DNA of 64,000 bases from Sphingomonas endophytica (GTDB taxonomy: Bacteria > Pseudomonadota > Alphaproteobacteria > Sphingomonadales > Sphingomonadaceae): NCBI RefSeq assembly GCF_014199415.1, contig NZ_JACIJN010000005.1, positions 124,001 through 188,000 on the forward strand, in the 5' to 3' direction. How positions within the stretch are numbered: position 1 is the stretch's first letter; every line of letters begins with the position of its first letter. The notes beneath the pieces were generated by a model. It was not told the DNA's origin. It saw nothing but the letters and a program-made list of their open reading frames with translations, and made no database searches. Positions 35,296-45,681 of the stretch are shown one piece after another. The translations under genes and the position numbers were made by a program.

Positions 35296-35910
35296 TTACC
35301 GCTGAGCGGCCTCCGCGATCAGCGCGTCGTCGATCGCGGCGGCGCGCTGATAGGCCGGGCGCTGCTGGAGCCGGTCGAGATAGCGCATGAACGTTTCGCG
35401 CTTCTCCAGCAGTCCGAATTGCGTGAACCAGCCGACCGCGCTGCCGACATAGACGTCGGCGGCGGTGAAGCGGTCGCCGGTGATGTAGCTGTGCGCCGAC
35501 ACCGCATATTCGAGCGTGTCGACCGCCTGCCCGAAGCCGCCATAGCCGACCATCCCGCGCTTGGCCTCGGGCACCTCGACCCCCAGCACCTTGTCGATCA
35601 TCGCCGCCTCGAGCGGGCCGGCGGTGAAGAACATCCAGCGCAGATAGGGCGCGCGTTCCTCGGCACGCGGCGCGAGCGCGGCGGCGGGGAACGCCTCCGC
35701 CAGATAGGCGCAGATCGCCGCCGCTTCGCTGACCACCGCGCCGTCGTGAACGATCGTCGGCACCTTGCCGAGCGGATTGGCGTCGAGCAGCGCGGCGGGC
35801 TTCTGCGTCCAGTCGACCAGCATTGTGTCATATGGCTCGCCGATCTCCTCGAGCATCCAGCGCGCGATCCGGCCCCGTGACATCGGGTTGGTGTAGAAGG
35901 TCAACGTCAT
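35296..35910 (-). CDS. glutathione S-transferase family protein
   Basis: A 204-residue GST. The thioredoxin-like N-domain (MTLTFYTNPMSRGRIARWMLEE) has Ser11 as the likely glutathione-activating residue. The GSH-binding segments are NPLGKVPTIVHDGAVVSEAAAICAYLA (about 45–71). The helical C-domain contains YITGDRFTAADVYVG (about 145–159). Substrate unknown. The ATG overlaps the stop of the dienelactone hydrolase gene by four bases. Confidence 0.9.
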   Translation of the reverse strand: MTLTFYTNPMSRGRIARWMLEEIGEPYDTMLVDWTQKPAALLDANPLGKVPTIVHDGAVVSEAAAICAYLAEAFPAAALAPRAEERAPYLRWMFFTAGPLEAAMIDKVLGVEVPEAKRGMVGYGGFGQAVDTLEYAVSAHSYITGDRFTAADVYVGSAVGWFTQFGLLEKRETFMRYLDRLQQRPAYQRAAAIDDALIAEAAQR

Positions 35911-36794
35911 GCGCGGGTATCCAGATGGCGGTGGAAGAAGTCGATCGTGCGCCCCCAGGCGAGATCGGCGGCGGCCTTGTCGTAGCGCTCGGCAGAGGTG
36001 TCGTTGTTGAAGGCGTGGTCGACGCCGGGATAGTCGAACGCCGCGACCGGCTTGCCCGCGGCCTTGAGCGCGGCGACCCATGGGGCGCCGGTCTGCGCGA
36101 CGCGCGCATCCTTGCCGGCATAATGGAGCATCAGCGGCACTTGCAGCTTAGGTGCCTCGGCGGGGTCGGGCGCTGGGCCGTAATAGCTGACCGCCGCGGC
36201 GAGCCCCGGGCCGGCGGCGAGCGCAACGCGGTCGACCAGCGCGCCGCCCCAGCAGAAACCGACCGTGCCGACCTTGCCGGTGCCATGCGACAGTTTCGCG
36301 AGCCGGCCGACCGTCGCCACGGCCGAGGCGAGCACCGCGTCCATGTCGGCCTTGCCGATCAGGTCACGCGCGGCGTTCTCGTCGGCGGGGGTGCCGCCCT
36401 GCGCGGACAGGAAGTCGGGGGCGACCGCGAAAAAGCCGGCGAGCGCGACGCGGCGCGCGACATCCTCGATATGCGGTTGCAGCCCGCGGTTTTCGTGGAT
36501 CACCATCACCGCGCCGATCGCGCGGCCGGGGTTGCGCGGCGCGGCGAAATAGCCGGTCATCTGCGCGCCGCCGCCGATGCCGTAGCTGCCCTTGCGGGTG
36601 ACGAGCCGGGCGTCGGTGGGGTCGGTCAGCGCGGCGGCAGCGGGCGACGCGGCGATCCCGCCGATCAGCGCCTCGGCGGCGGCGACCGATCCGACGAGCG
36701 CGGTCATCTGGCGCAGCAGCGTGCGGCGGTCGCGATGCTCGTGGGTGAAGGCGTCGTACAGGCCGATCGCCCGGTCGCGCAGGCTGGGGTCCAT
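35907..36794 (-). CDS. dienelactone hydrolase family protein
   Basis: A 295-residue α/β-hydrolase. The catalytic Cys is in GFCWGGAL (near 200), Asp in AGKDARV (near 240) and His in YPGVDHAFNND (near 268). The N-terminus has RRTLLRQMTALVG followed by an alanine-rich hydrophobic stretch, which looks like a twin-arginine signal, so it may be exported. The start is taken as MDPSLRD at 36794. ATG at 36809 would add five residues. Coupled to the GST gene by a four-base overlap. Confidence 0.88.
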   Translation of the reverse strand: MDPSLRDRAIGLYDAFTHEHRDRRTLLRQMTALVGSVAAAEALIGGIAASPAAAALTDPTDARLVTRKGSYGIGGGAQMTGYFAAPRNPGRAIGAVMVIHENRGLQPHIEDVARRVALAGFFAVAPDFLSAQGGTPADENAARDLIGKADMDAVLASAVATVGRLAKLSHGTGKVGTVGFCWGGALVDRVALAAGPGLAAAVSYYGPAPDPAEAPKLQVPLMLHYAGKDARVAQTGAPWVAALKAAGKPVAAFDYPGVDHAFNNDTSAERYDKAAADLAWGRTIDFFHRHLDTRA

Positions 36795-36896
36795 GACGGT
36801 TCCTCTCACGATTCGGTGTGGTTAGCGTGGGAGGGTAGCGGGAAGCGGTGGAGGGCGGAAGGTGGTGTCGGGGGCTTGTTCGCGGCGCAACTTCTC

Positions 36897-37032
36897 GGTC
36901 GCCCCTGCGAAGGCAGGGGCCCATGGCTGCTGGCGTCTTGATGGTCGGTGGCCCGTCGCGCGGGCAGTCCGTGTGTCAAGCGTTCCGGCCCCCGCCACAG
37001 ACATGGGCCCCTGCCTGCGCAGGGGCGACGGC
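36897..37032. repeat. R1 paired-palindrome element, copy 2
   Basis: Arms ggtcgcccctgcgaaggcag (36897…) and acatgggcccctgcctgcgc…gcgacgg (37001–37031), same inverted layout and size as copy 1, with an unrelated centre. With the R3 element next to it (37044–37129), it fills the 365-bp gap between the hydrolase start and the clpS stop, where I see no gene. Confidence 0.85.
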
Positions 37033-37043
37033 ATTTGTTTCAT

Positions 37044-37129
37044 CGTCATCCCGGACTTGATCCGGGATCCCGTTTTTGACCGGCGCAAGAAAACAAGCAG
37101 CGGCGCCCCGGATCAAGTCCGGGGCAACG
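37044..37129. repeat. R3 paired element
   Basis: Left arm cgtcatcccggacttgatcc and right arm gccccggatcaagtccgggg, separated by about 35 bp. It adjoins R1 copy 2 and ends 31 bp before the clpS stop codon. Confidence 0.85.
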
Positions 37130-37159
37130 CTTAAGTCGCGTCTCGCTTTGAAAACAACG

Positions 37160-37513
37160 TCACGCCTTCTCGAGCGTGCATTGCAGCGGGTGCTGGTTCT
37201 GGCGCGCGAAGTCCATCACCTGGCTCACCTTGGTCTCGGCGACCTCGTAGCTGAACACGCCGCACACCCCGACCCCCTTCTGGTGGACGTGGAGCATCAC
37301 GCGCGTCGCTTCTTCCATGTTCATGCGGAAGAAGCGCTGGAGGCACAGAACGACGAATTCCATCGGCGTGTAATCGTCGTTGAGCATGAGGACGCGATAC
37401 GGCGTCGGTTTCTTGGTGCGGGCACGGGTACGCGTGGCGATGCCGATCCCGGTGCCGTCACCGTCGGCATCGTCGCTCTGGCCCGCGGCCATCGGGACAA
37501 TCTGCTGCTGCAT
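37160..37513 (-). CDS. clpS: ATP-dependent Clp protease adaptor ClpS
   Basis: A 117-residue N-end-rule adaptor that hands substrates to ClpA. The core is [24 protein letters not shown] (binding pocket DDYTPM) and [25 protein letters not shown] flexible acidic/basic N-tail of about 40 residues precedes it. The start is placed at ATG 37513 (MQQQIVPM). ATG at 37561 falls in the terminator region. It lies downstream of phasin beyond that terminator. clpA is not in the window. Confidence 0.94.
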   Translation of the reverse strand: MQQQIVPMAAGQSDDADGDGTGIGIATRTRARTKKPTPYRVLMLNDDYTPMEFVVLCLQRFFRMNMEEATRVMLHVHQKGVGVCGVFSYEVAETKVSQVMDFARQNQHPLQCTLEKA

Positions 37514-37567
37514 GGACACTGCGCGAATATGGCACGCGGGCGCGCGCAGGCAAGACCGCATACGCGC

Positions 37568-37597
37568 AAAAAAGGCGGCCGCATCGCTGCGACCGCC
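37568..37597 (-). terminator. intrinsic terminator after the phasin gene
   Basis: On the minus strand, ggcggtcgca-gcga-tgcggccgcc forms a 10-bp stem (one G·U pair) closed by a GNRA-type GCGA loop, followed by six T. It lies 24 bp after the phasin stop and ends the phaC–phasin transcript before clpS. Confidence 0.85.
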
Positions 37598-37620
37598 CTG
37601 TTTTGCGTGCGCGACCGCGC

Positions 37621-38415
37621 TCAGGCGGCGGTGCGGAACTTGTCGGCGGCGACCGCGACGCGGTTCTGGAGCGGCTTGGCGACGTCGCCGGCCAGCTTCA
37701 GCGTCGCTTCGGTCGAGCGCGACGCTTCCTTGACCAGCGCGTCGAATGAGGCGCGGACGTAATCGGCGTGGAGCTGGAGCGCCTCGGTCGGCGACTTCAC
37801 CGATGCCAGCGTCTGCACGAGCTGCGCGGTGCTCTCGTAACGCGCACGCGCGAACGCGGCGGCGTCCTGACCGAACGTCTCGAACGCCTGCGCGGCGATA
37901 CGGCTCGATTCGACCAGCGCTTCGACATTGCCCTTGCCAAATTCGGCCATATCCTCGGCCACCTTCCGGCTCTTGTCGAGCGCGACGCGCGCCTGCTCGC
38001 CGGCGTTGGCAAAGGCCGCGCGCCCCTGCTCCTGCGCCTTGTCCGAGAAGGCCTTGGCCTGGTCCTGCGCCTTGTCGGCGAACGTCGTGACGGTGTCGGT
38101 CATGTTCGTGTCCTTCACTTCCAATGGCGCTGCCGGGGCAGCCGGTTCGGGTTGGATTGCGGTTTCGGGTTCGTCGATCACGGGAGCGGGCGCCGGCTCG
38201 GCCGCCGGTGCGACCGCGTCGTCGGCGGAAAGCACCACCGGCGCCGGCGCCTCGTCGACCGCCGGGTTGGCGAGGATCGCGGGCACCGCCGGCTCGGCGG
38301 GAAGCGGCGGCAACACGGGCATGGTCGACGACACCGGCTTTGCCGCGGCACGCGCGCGCCCCTTCACCGATGCGCCCGTCTTCCTGCCCTCAACCTTGCC
38401 GGTCTGGTCCACCAT
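37621..38415 (-). CDS. phasin family protein
   Basis: A 264-residue PHA granule-associated protein. The first 100 residues are Pro/Ala-rich ([24 protein letters not shown]). The phasin domain is about 105–260, amphipathic helices with [38 protein letters not shown] and a helix breaking at [12 protein letters not shown]. An internal ATG at MTDTVTTF could make a shorter form without the Pro/Ala segment. It follows phaC by 85 bp and is closed by a strong terminator. Confidence 0.9.
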   Translation of the reverse strand: MVDQTGKVEGRKTGASVKGRARAAAKPVSSTMPVLPPLPAEPAVPAILANPAVDEAPAPVVLSADDAVAPAAEPAPAPVIDEPETAIQPEPAAPAAPLEVKDTNMTDTVTTFADKAQDQAKAFSDKAQEQGRAAFANAGEQARVALDKSRKVAEDMAEFGKGNVEALVESSRIAAQAFETFGQDAAAFARARYESTAQLVQTLASVKSPTEALQLHADYVRASFDALVKEASRSTEATLKLAGDVAKPLQNRVAVAADKFRTAA

Positions 38416-38500
38416 CGTGTCCGCTCCGTTATTTGCTGCACTGCACAATAATGATTCGGCGGGTACGTTGCAAGCGGCTTGTGCGGCGCGGCAGACGCTT

Positions 38501-40195
38501 TCATCGGGTCCTGACGTAGCTGCCCGGCGCATCCTCGATCGCGGGCAGCGCGCCTGCGCCCGGCACGCGTGCGCCGTCCGCAGCGACGGTCGCGGGTGCG
38601 TGCGCGCGGAGCCAGTCCGCCCAGTCGTTCCACCAGCTTCCCTTCACCTCGCGCGCGCCCGCAACAAACGCATCGAGCGACTCGGCGGGCTGGTCGTTGA
38701 TCCAATGCTGGTATTTGCCCGCGGCCGGCGGGTTCACCACGCCGGCGATATGCCCCGATCCGGCCAGCACGAAGCGCAGCGGGCCGCGCAGATGCTCGGT
38801 CAGCTTCCAGACGCTTTCGGCCGGCGCGATATGATCCTCGCGCCCGGCCTGCACATAGGCCGGCGTCTCGACCGTGCGCAGATCGAGCGGCACGCCGCCG
38901 ACCGTCATCGCACCAGGCTGGACGAGCAGATTGTCGCGGTACAGGTCGGTAAGATAGGCGAGATGCCATCTGGCGGGCAGGTTGGTGACGTCGCCGTTCC
39001 AGTGCAGCAGGTCGAACGGCACGTAATCCTTGCCGAGCAGATAGTTGTTGGTGACGTAATTCCAGATCAGGTCGCGCCCGCGCAGCAGGTTGAAGGTCGC
39101 GGCGAGATAGCGGCCGTCGAGGAACCCCTGCGGGCTGAGCGTCGCGATCATCTTGAGCTGCTCGTCGTCGACGAAGTGGAGCAACTCGCCCGCACGGGTG
39201 AAATCGACCTGCGCGGTCAGAAAGGTCGCGCTCGCCACCTTGCCGGCCTGCTCCTTCGCGGCGAGCCACGCCAGCGTCGCGGCGAGCGTCGTCCCCGCGA
39301 CGCAATAGCCGACCGTATGCAACGCGGGCACGTCGAGGAGATCGCGGACGGTGTCGATCGCCTCGACCTGCGCGGCGACGTAATCGTCCCACATTACCTC
39401 GGCCATCGACGCATCCGCCGACTTCCACGACACCATGAACACGGTGATCCCCTGCGCCACCGCCCAGCGGATGAAGCTCTTCTCCGGGGTCAGGTCGAGG
39501 ATGTAGAAGCGGTTGATCCACGGCGGGAAGATCAGCAGCGGGGTCGCCAGCACCGTCTCGGTGGCGGGCGCGTACTGGATCAGTTCGTAGAGATCGGTGC
39601 GTTTGACGACCTTGCCCGGCGTCGCGGCGAGATTGCGCCCGACCTCGAACGCGGTGCCGTCGGTATGCGTCAGCTGCCCGCGCCCGATGTCGGCGAGCAT
39701 GTTGTTGAGCCCGGTGAGCAGATTTTGCCCGCGCGTCTCGATCGTCTTCTCGATCACCTCGGGGTTGGTCACTGCGAAGTTCGACGGGCTCATCGCATCG
39801 ACGAAGCCGGACGTCGCGAATTTGAGCTGGGCGCGCGTCCGCTCGTCGACGCCCTCCAGCGCATCGACCCCGCGCAGCATGTGGTCGGCGATCAGCGCAT
39901 AGCTCTGCCGCATCCAGTCGAACGCCGGGTTGCTGCGCCACGCGGGGTTGGCGAAGCGGCGGTCCTTTTCCTTCGGCCGCTCCGCTTCCGGCGCGGCAGG
40001 CGTCGTGAAGCGCTGCCACAGCGCGAGGTAATCGCTCCAGAAATCGCGCGCCTGCTCGGCCACGCTCTCCGGCGGCGCGAGCGGGACGCCCGCCTCCAGC
40101 ATCAATTGCTGCGCGCGGCCCATCAGCCATGTCCAATGCTGGAGATCGGCGAGGTCGGACAGCGTGGTCGGCGGCGGGGCATTTGGCTCGGTCAC
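38501..40195 (-). CDS. phaC: class I poly(R)-hydroxyalkanoate synthase PhaC
   Basis: A 564-residue enzyme polymerising (R)-3-hydroxyacyl-CoA on granules. The nucleophile Cys298 is in the PhaC box GYCVAG (296–301), where the usual second-last Gly is Ala. The catalytic Asp is in AGREDHIAP and His in GSGHIAGVVNPP. Residues 80–150 (FANPAWRSNPAFDWMRQSY) match the class I N-domain. Phasin lies downstream. No phaA or phaB is in the window. Divergent from an aminotransferase gene. Confidence 0.95.
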   Translation of the reverse strand: MTEPNAPPPTTLSDLADLQHWTWLMGRAQQLMLEAGVPLAPPESVAEQARDFWSDYLALWQRFTTPAAPEAERPKEKDRRFANPAWRSNPAFDWMRQSYALIADHMLRGVDALEGVDERTRAQLKFATSGFVDAMSPSNFAVTNPEVIEKTIETRGQNLLTGLNNMLADIGRGQLTHTDGTAFEVGRNLAATPGKVVKRTDLYELIQYAPATETVLATPLLIFPPWINRFYILDLTPEKSFIRWAVAQGITVFMVSWKSADASMAEVMWDDYVAAQVEAIDTVRDLLDVPALHTVGYCVAGTTLAATLAWLAAKEQAGKVASATFLTAQVDFTRAGELLHFVDDEQLKMIATLSPQGFLDGRYLAATFNLLRGRDLIWNYVTNNYLLGKDYVPFDLLHWNGDVTNLPARWHLAYLTDLYRDNLLVQPGAMTVGGVPLDLRTVETPAYVQAGREDHIAPAESVWKLTEHLRGPLRFVLAGSGHIAGVVNPPAAGKYQHWINDQPAESLDAFVAGAREVKGSWWNDWADWLRAHAPATVAADGARVPGAGALPAIEDAPGSYVRTR

Positions 40196-40330
40196 GCGAA
40201 ATCCTCTCTCTCGGCTGCCGTAACGTAACGACGTTGCAGCGCGAAGTCAGGTCCACGGCTTTTTGTTGCGCGGGGTGCCCGGCGCGCGCGAATGGCTGTA
40301 TAGCCGGCGGCGCAAAGGAGTATCAGCCCC

Positions 40331-41539
<1,209 letters not shown>

Positions 41540-41566
41540 GATAAGGGGCGACCTGCTCCCCCTTGC

Positions 41567-41752
41567 CGTCGCCCCGGACTTGATCCGGGGCCCCGCTTCT
41601 TTTTCGGCTTGTAGTACCTACCCACCCCCGTTCGCCCTGAGCTTGTCGACGGGCGTGTCCCGACCCGTGCTTCGACAGGCTCAGCACGAACGGGCGCGGT
41701 GGTTCGCCGCTGGCGAGAAGAAGCGGGATCCCGGGTCGAGCCCGGGATGACG
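41567..41752. repeat. R3 element enclosing an R6 element
   Basis: Outer arms cgtcgccccggacttgatcc (from 41567) and cccgggtcgagcccgggatg (to 41752) form an R3 pair. Its centre contains the inverted pair ttcgccctgagcttgtcgac / gtgcttcgacaggctcagca (41629–41696), here named R6. With the R2 element and terminator that follow, it fills the 391-bp gap between alaC and rpoZ. No gene is seen there. Confidence 0.82.
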
Positions 41753-41775
41753 AGGGGGTTTAGGGGCAAGGCTAT

Positions 41776-41853
41776 CCGTCATTGCGAGCGTAGCGAAGCA
41801 ATCCAGGGCCTCCTGGTCCGACTCTGGATTGCTTCGCTACGCTCGCAATGACA
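41776..41853. repeat. R2 paired element
   Basis: Arms gtcattgcgagcgtagcgaa and the exact inverse ttcgctacgctcgcaatgac around caatccaggg…actctggattg. Nearly perfect long hairpin in the gap between alaC and rpoZ. Confidence 0.87.
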
Positions 41854-41870
41854 GTTGGCGACCGAACACG

Positions 41871-41908
41871 AAAAAGGCCGGCCGCTCCTTCGAGCGACCG
41901 GCCTTTTT
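41871..41908 (-). terminator. bidirectional intrinsic terminator after rpoZ
   Basis: aaaaaggccggccgctc and gagcgaccggccttttt pair over 17 positions with one mismatch around the loop cttc. Because both ends are A/T runs, it can terminate rpoZ (minus) and transcripts arriving from alaC (plus). It lies 22 bp beyond the rpoZ stop. Confidence 0.88.
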
Positions 41909-41930
41909 CATCCACACCGGAGCGACGGGA

Positions 41931-42275
41931 TCAGCCGTCGTAATCGGCACCGAGATTCTGGTTGCGCGGCGGCGCGACGGCGGTGAGGCGCAGCGCCTCG
42001 GCCGAGGCGGCGAGGCTGCCGATCGCATCGGCCTCTTCCTCGTCGTCGATCTGGACGCGCTGGAGGCTCTGCACCACCGACTCGTGCAGATCCTTCGGAC
42101 GGACCGTCTCCTCGGCGATCTCGCGCAGCGCGACCACCGGGTTCTTGTCGCGATCGCGATCGATCGTCAGTTCGGCTCCGCCCGACACCTGCCGCGCGCG
42201 CTGGGCGGCGAGCAGGACCAGATCGAAACGGTTCGGGATCTTGTCGACGCAATCCTCGACAGTGACGCGCGCCAT
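41931..42275 (-). CDS. rpoZ: RNA polymerase ω subunit
   Basis: A 114-residue ω subunit that helps fold and assemble β′ and, in many bacteria, forms a ppGpp site. The N-terminal [29 protein letters not shown] and the segment [15 protein letters not shown] are diagnostic. An acidic C-terminal tail ends GADYDG. In many proteobacteria rsh/spoT follows rpoZ. Here rpoZ is single, with its own terminator, and rsh lies about 14 kb away. Confidence 0.96.
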   Translation of the reverse strand: MARVTVEDCVDKIPNRFDLVLLAAQRARQVSGGAELTIDRDRDKNPVVALREIAEETVRPKDLHESVVQSLQRVQIDDEEEADAIGSLAASAEALRLTAVAPPRNQNLGADYDG

Positions 42276-42392
42276 CCGCGTATCCTCTAATCGGTAAACT
42301 CAGGGAAGCTGGAGCAGGTACGCGCCGGCGCGCCATCCGTCAAGGAAAGGCTGCGCTTGCCCGGCGGCGGCGCAGACGCCATCTGCGGGACC

Positions 42393-43553
42393 ATGGAGGA
42401 CACCGCCCCGCAACCCGTGTTCACCGTCGACGGCAACCGGCTGACCCTGCTCGACACCGGCCCCCGGCGACTCGAGGCGGTGCTGGCGCTGATCGACGGC
42501 GCGCGCCGGTCGCTGCGCGTCCTTTACTACATCTACGCCGACGACACGACCGGGCGGCGCGTCAACGCCGCGTTGATCGCAGCGGCGCAGCGCGGAGTCG
42601 CGGTCAAGCTGATCGTCGACGGCTTCGGGAGCGAGGGCGACGACTTCTTCGATCCGCTGCGCGATGCGGGGGTGTCGGTGTGCCGCTTCTCGCCGCGCGT
42701 CGGACGGCGCTATCTGCTGCGCAACCACCAGAAGCTGGCGCTCGCCGACGCCGAGGACGCCGCGAAGATCATCATCGGCGGCTTCAACATCGAGGACGAT
42801 TATTTCGGCACGCCCAAGGAGCAGGCGTGGCGCGACCTCGGCTTGCTGGTCGAGGGACCGGCGGCGGCGCGGATGGCGGGCTATTTCGACGCGCTGGAGG
42901 AGGGCATTCACGGCGGCGGGAAGGTCCGGCGGCTCAACAAGGCGCTCGCGCAATGGAGCGAGCGCGAAGGAAAGCTGCGCTGGCTGATCGGCGGGCCGAC
43001 GCGGCACCTGTCGCCCTGGGCGCGCGCGATCCGCGCCGACATGCGCCACGCCAAACGGATCGACATCATCGCCGGCTATTTCACCCCGAGCCCGACCGTG
43101 CTGCGGCGGCTCGACCGCGCGGGAAAGCGCGCGGCGACGGTGCGGGTCGTCACCGCGTCGCGCTCTGACAACAATGTCACGATCGCGGCGTCGCGGTTCA
43201 CCTATGCCGGGCTGCTGCGGAAAGGCGTGCGGATCTGGGAATATGCCGCGACCAAGCTGCACACCAAGCTGTACGTGGTCGACGACGCGACCTGGATCGG
43301 CAGCGCGAACTTCGACATGCGCAGCCTGTTCATCAATCTCGAGCTGATGCTGCGGATCGAGGATGCGGCGTTCGCCGCGCACGTTCGGGGCTATGTCGAT
43401 GGCGAGATCGCACAGTCGAACGAGGTGACGGTCGACGCTTATCGCGCGGCGACCGGGTGGTGGCAGCGAGGCAAGCAGTTCGTGGCGTATCTGCTGACCG
43501 CGGTCGCCGATCCGGCGATCTCGCGCGGGCTCAATTTCGGAATCGACGAGTAG
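42393..43553 (+). CDS. phospholipase D family protein (cardiolipin synthase-like)
   Basis: A 386-residue protein with two HKD motifs: HQKLALAD in a RNHQKLALADAEDAAKIIIGGFN context (near 113–120) and HTKLYVVD (near 290–297), followed by GSANFDMRS. The layout matches bacterial cardiolipin synthases and related PLD transferases, but it lacks the N-terminal membrane helices of ClsA, so it is more like ClsB/C. It would condense phosphatidyl groups at the membrane. The start is taken at ATG 42393. ATG at 42357 would add 12 residues. Confidence 0.87.
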   Translation: MEDTAPQPVFTVDGNRLTLLDTGPRRLEAVLALIDGARRSLRVLYYIYADDTTGRRVNAALIAAAQRGVAVKLIVDGFGSEGDDFFDPLRDAGVSVCRFSPRVGRRYLLRNHQKLALADAEDAAKIIIGGFNIEDDYFGTPKEQAWRDLGLLVEGPAAARMAGYFDALEEGIHGGGKVRRLNKALAQWSEREGKLRWLIGGPTRHLSPWARAIRADMRHAKRIDIIAGYFTPSPTVLRRLDRAGKRAATVRVVTASRSDNNVTIAASRFTYAGLLRKGVRIWEYAATKLHTKLYVVDDATWIGSANFDMRSLFINLELMLRIEDAAFAAHVRGYVDGEIAQSNEVTVDAYRAATGWWQRGKQFVAYLLTAVADPAISRGLNFGIDE

Positions 43554-43560
43554 CTTCCTT

Positions 43561-43638
43561 CGTCACTGCGAGCAGAGCGAAGCCGTCCAGAGCCGGACCA
43601 GGACGCCCTGGATTGCTTCGGTCCGCTCGCAATGACGG
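43561..43638. repeat. R2 paired element, diverged
   Basis: cgtcactgcgagcagagcga … ttcggtccgctcgcaatgac: an R2 copy with several mismatches between the arms, eight bases after the phospholipase D stop codon. Confidence 0.8.
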
Positions 43639-43652
43639 CTAACCCTTCCTTG

Positions 43653-43739
43653 CGTCGCCCCGGACCTGATCCGGGGTCCCGCTTTCTGGCGACGTGTGAA
43701 CAAGAAGAAGCGGGGGCCCGGATCAAGTCCGGGGCGACG
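43653..43739. repeat. R3 paired element
   Basis: Left arm cgtcgccccggacctgatcc, right arm gcccggatcaagtccggggc, centre of about 40 bp. It directly follows the R2 element and ends ten bases before the ABC-transporter stop codon, between convergent genes. Confidence 0.85.
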
Positions 43740-43748
43740 AGTGACGGA

Positions 43749-45566
43749 TCACTCAACCGCCACGGCCAACGCTTCCTCTTCCTGCGCCTGTCGCGCCCAC
43801 ATCTCCGCGTAAAGCCCGCCCTGCGCCAGCAGCGCCGCATGCGTGCCGCGCTCGACGACCTGCCCCGCCTCCAGCACGACGATCTGGTCGGCGTTGACGA
43901 TCGTCGACAGCCGGTGCGCGATCACGATCGTGGTGCGGCCGCGCTCGATCGCCTCCAGCGTCTCCATGATCTCGGCCTCGGTGCGGCTGTCGAGCGCGCT
44001 GGTCGCTTCGTCGAGGATCAGGATCGGCGGGTCTTTCAGCAAGGTGCGCGCGATCGCGACGCGCTGCTTCTCGCCGCCCGACAGCTTCAAACCGCGCTCC
44101 CCGACGCGCGTGGCATAGCCGTCGGGCTGGCGCTCGATGAAGCCGGCGATCGCCGCGCCGCGCGCCGCCTGCTCGATCGCGCGCTGATCGGCGTCGGCGC
44201 GACCATAGGCGATGTTATAGCCGATAGTGTCGTTGAACAGCACCGTGTCCTGCGGGACGATCCCGATCGCGGCGCGCAACGACGGCTGCGTGACCTTCGC
44301 GATGTCCTGTCCGTCGATCGTGATCCGCCCGCCGCTGACGTCGTAGAAACGGTACATCAGCCGCGCGAGCGTCGACTTGCCCGCGCCCGACGGCCCGACC
44401 ACCGCGCAGGTGGTACCCGCCGGCACGTCGAGGTCGATCCCCTTGAGGATCGGCATCCCGGCGTCATAGCCGAACATGACATTCTCGAACCGCACCGCGC
44501 CGCGCGACACCAGCAGCGCCGGCGCGCCGGGCGCGTCGACCACTTCGGACGGCGTGTCGATCAGATCGAACATCGCGCCCATGTCGATCGCGCCCTGTCG
44601 GATCGTGCGATAGACCATCCCGAGCAGGTCGAGCGGCCGGAACAGCTGCGAGAGCAACGTCGAGACAAGCACCACCTCGCCCGCGGTGAAGCGGCCCTGG
44701 CTCCAGCCATAGGCGACCCACGCCATCCCGCCGCCGAGCATCGCATTGGTGATCGCCGCCTGCCCGATGTTGAGCCACGCGAGGCTGTTCTCGCTGACCA
44801 CCGCGGCATCGGCATAGGCGCGCATCGCGCGGTCGTAGCGCTGCGCCTCGCGTTCCTCGGCACCGAAATATTTGACAGTCTCGAAGTTGAGCAGCGAGTC
44901 GACCGCGTGCGCGACCGCGCCGGTGTCGAGATCGTTCATCCGCTCACGCAATGCCGAACGCCAGTCGGTCACCAGCCGCGTGAACCAGATGTAGAGCGCG
45001 ACCATCGCGACGGTGCCCGCGACCAGTTGCCAGCCGAACTTCACCCAGAAGATGCCGAGCACCAGCGTCAGTTCGAGCACCGTCGGCGCGATGTTGAACA
45101 GCAGGAAATAGAGCATCGTGTCGATGCTCTTGGTGCCGCGCTCGACCACCTTCGTCACCGCGCCGGTGCGGCGTTCGAGGTGGAAGCGCAGCGAGAGCTG
45201 GTGAAGGTGGCGGAAGACGCGCGCCGCCAGCCGGCGGGTCGCCTCCTGCCCCACCCGCTCGAACACGGTGTTGCGCAGATTGTCGAACAACGTCGTGCCG
45301 AAGCGCGCGGCGGCATAGCCGACCACCAGCAGCACGACGAGCGACAGCGGCGTGGTCGGCACCGCCATGCCGTCGACCGCGCCCTGCAGCGCGAAGGGCG
45401 CGCCATAGACCTGCACCAGCTTCGACAGCACGACCAGCAGCATCGCGCCGACTACGCGCGCCTTCATCCCCGGCGCGTCGGCGGGCCAGAGATCGGGCAG
45501 GAAGCGGCGGAGCGTCGGCAGAAGCGGGCGCTCGGCGGCGGAGGAGGTCGATCTGTCGGGTGGCAT
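43749..45566 (-). CDS. Atm1/HMT1-type ABC exporter (permease + ATPase)
   Basis: A 605-residue half-transporter. A six-helix membrane domain (about 30–330) contains the Atm1-like glutathione/sulfur-compound features RTGAVTKVVERGTKSIDTML and FNIAPTVLEL. The ATPase domain has Walker A GPSGAGKST, signature LSGGEKQR and Walker B ILILDEATS with the H-loop IVIAHRLS. Atm1 relatives export glutathione conjugates or persulfides and support Fe–S assembly or metal resistance. The start at 45566 (MPPDRSTS) is chosen over 45641. Confidence 0.92.
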   Translation of the reverse strand: MPPDRSTSSAAERPLLPTLRRFLPDLWPADAPGMKARVVGAMLLVVLSKLVQVYGAPFALQGAVDGMAVPTTPLSLVVLLVVGYAAARFGTTLFDNLRNTVFERVGQEATRRLAARVFRHLHQLSLRFHLERRTGAVTKVVERGTKSIDTMLYFLLFNIAPTVLELTLVLGIFWVKFGWQLVAGTVAMVALYIWFTRLVTDWRSALRERMNDLDTGAVAHAVDSLLNFETVKYFGAEEREAQRYDRAMRAYADAAVVSENSLAWLNIGQAAITNAMLGGGMAWVAYGWSQGRFTAGEVVLVSTLLSQLFRPLDLLGMVYRTIRQGAIDMGAMFDLIDTPSEVVDAPGAPALLVSRGAVRFENVMFGYDAGMPILKGIDLDVPAGTTCAVVGPSGAGKSTLARLMYRFYDVSGGRITIDGQDIAKVTQPSLRAAIGIVPQDTVLFNDTIGYNIAYGRADADQRAIEQAARGAAIAGFIERQPDGYATRVGERGLKLSGGEKQRVAIARTLLKDPPILILDEATSALDSRTEAEIMETLEAIERGRTTIVIAHRLSTIVNADQIVVLEAGQVVERGTHAALLAQGGLYAEMWARQAQEEEALAVAVE

Positions 45567-45681
45567 GGGTGACGGGGATGTCGTGCGCGACAGCACGCGC
45601 GTCAACCGTCCCGCGGTGGGACCGGTCGCCGATCGGAACACGCCGGAAGGGCGATCGTTTTATCCGCGAAGGGAAGACGAG

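Noticed and set aside
43632..45572. A 646-codon open frame opposite the ABC exporter gene
   Set aside because: Composition is Arg/Asp/His-rich without any fold. The minus frame has complete ABC transporter motifs.
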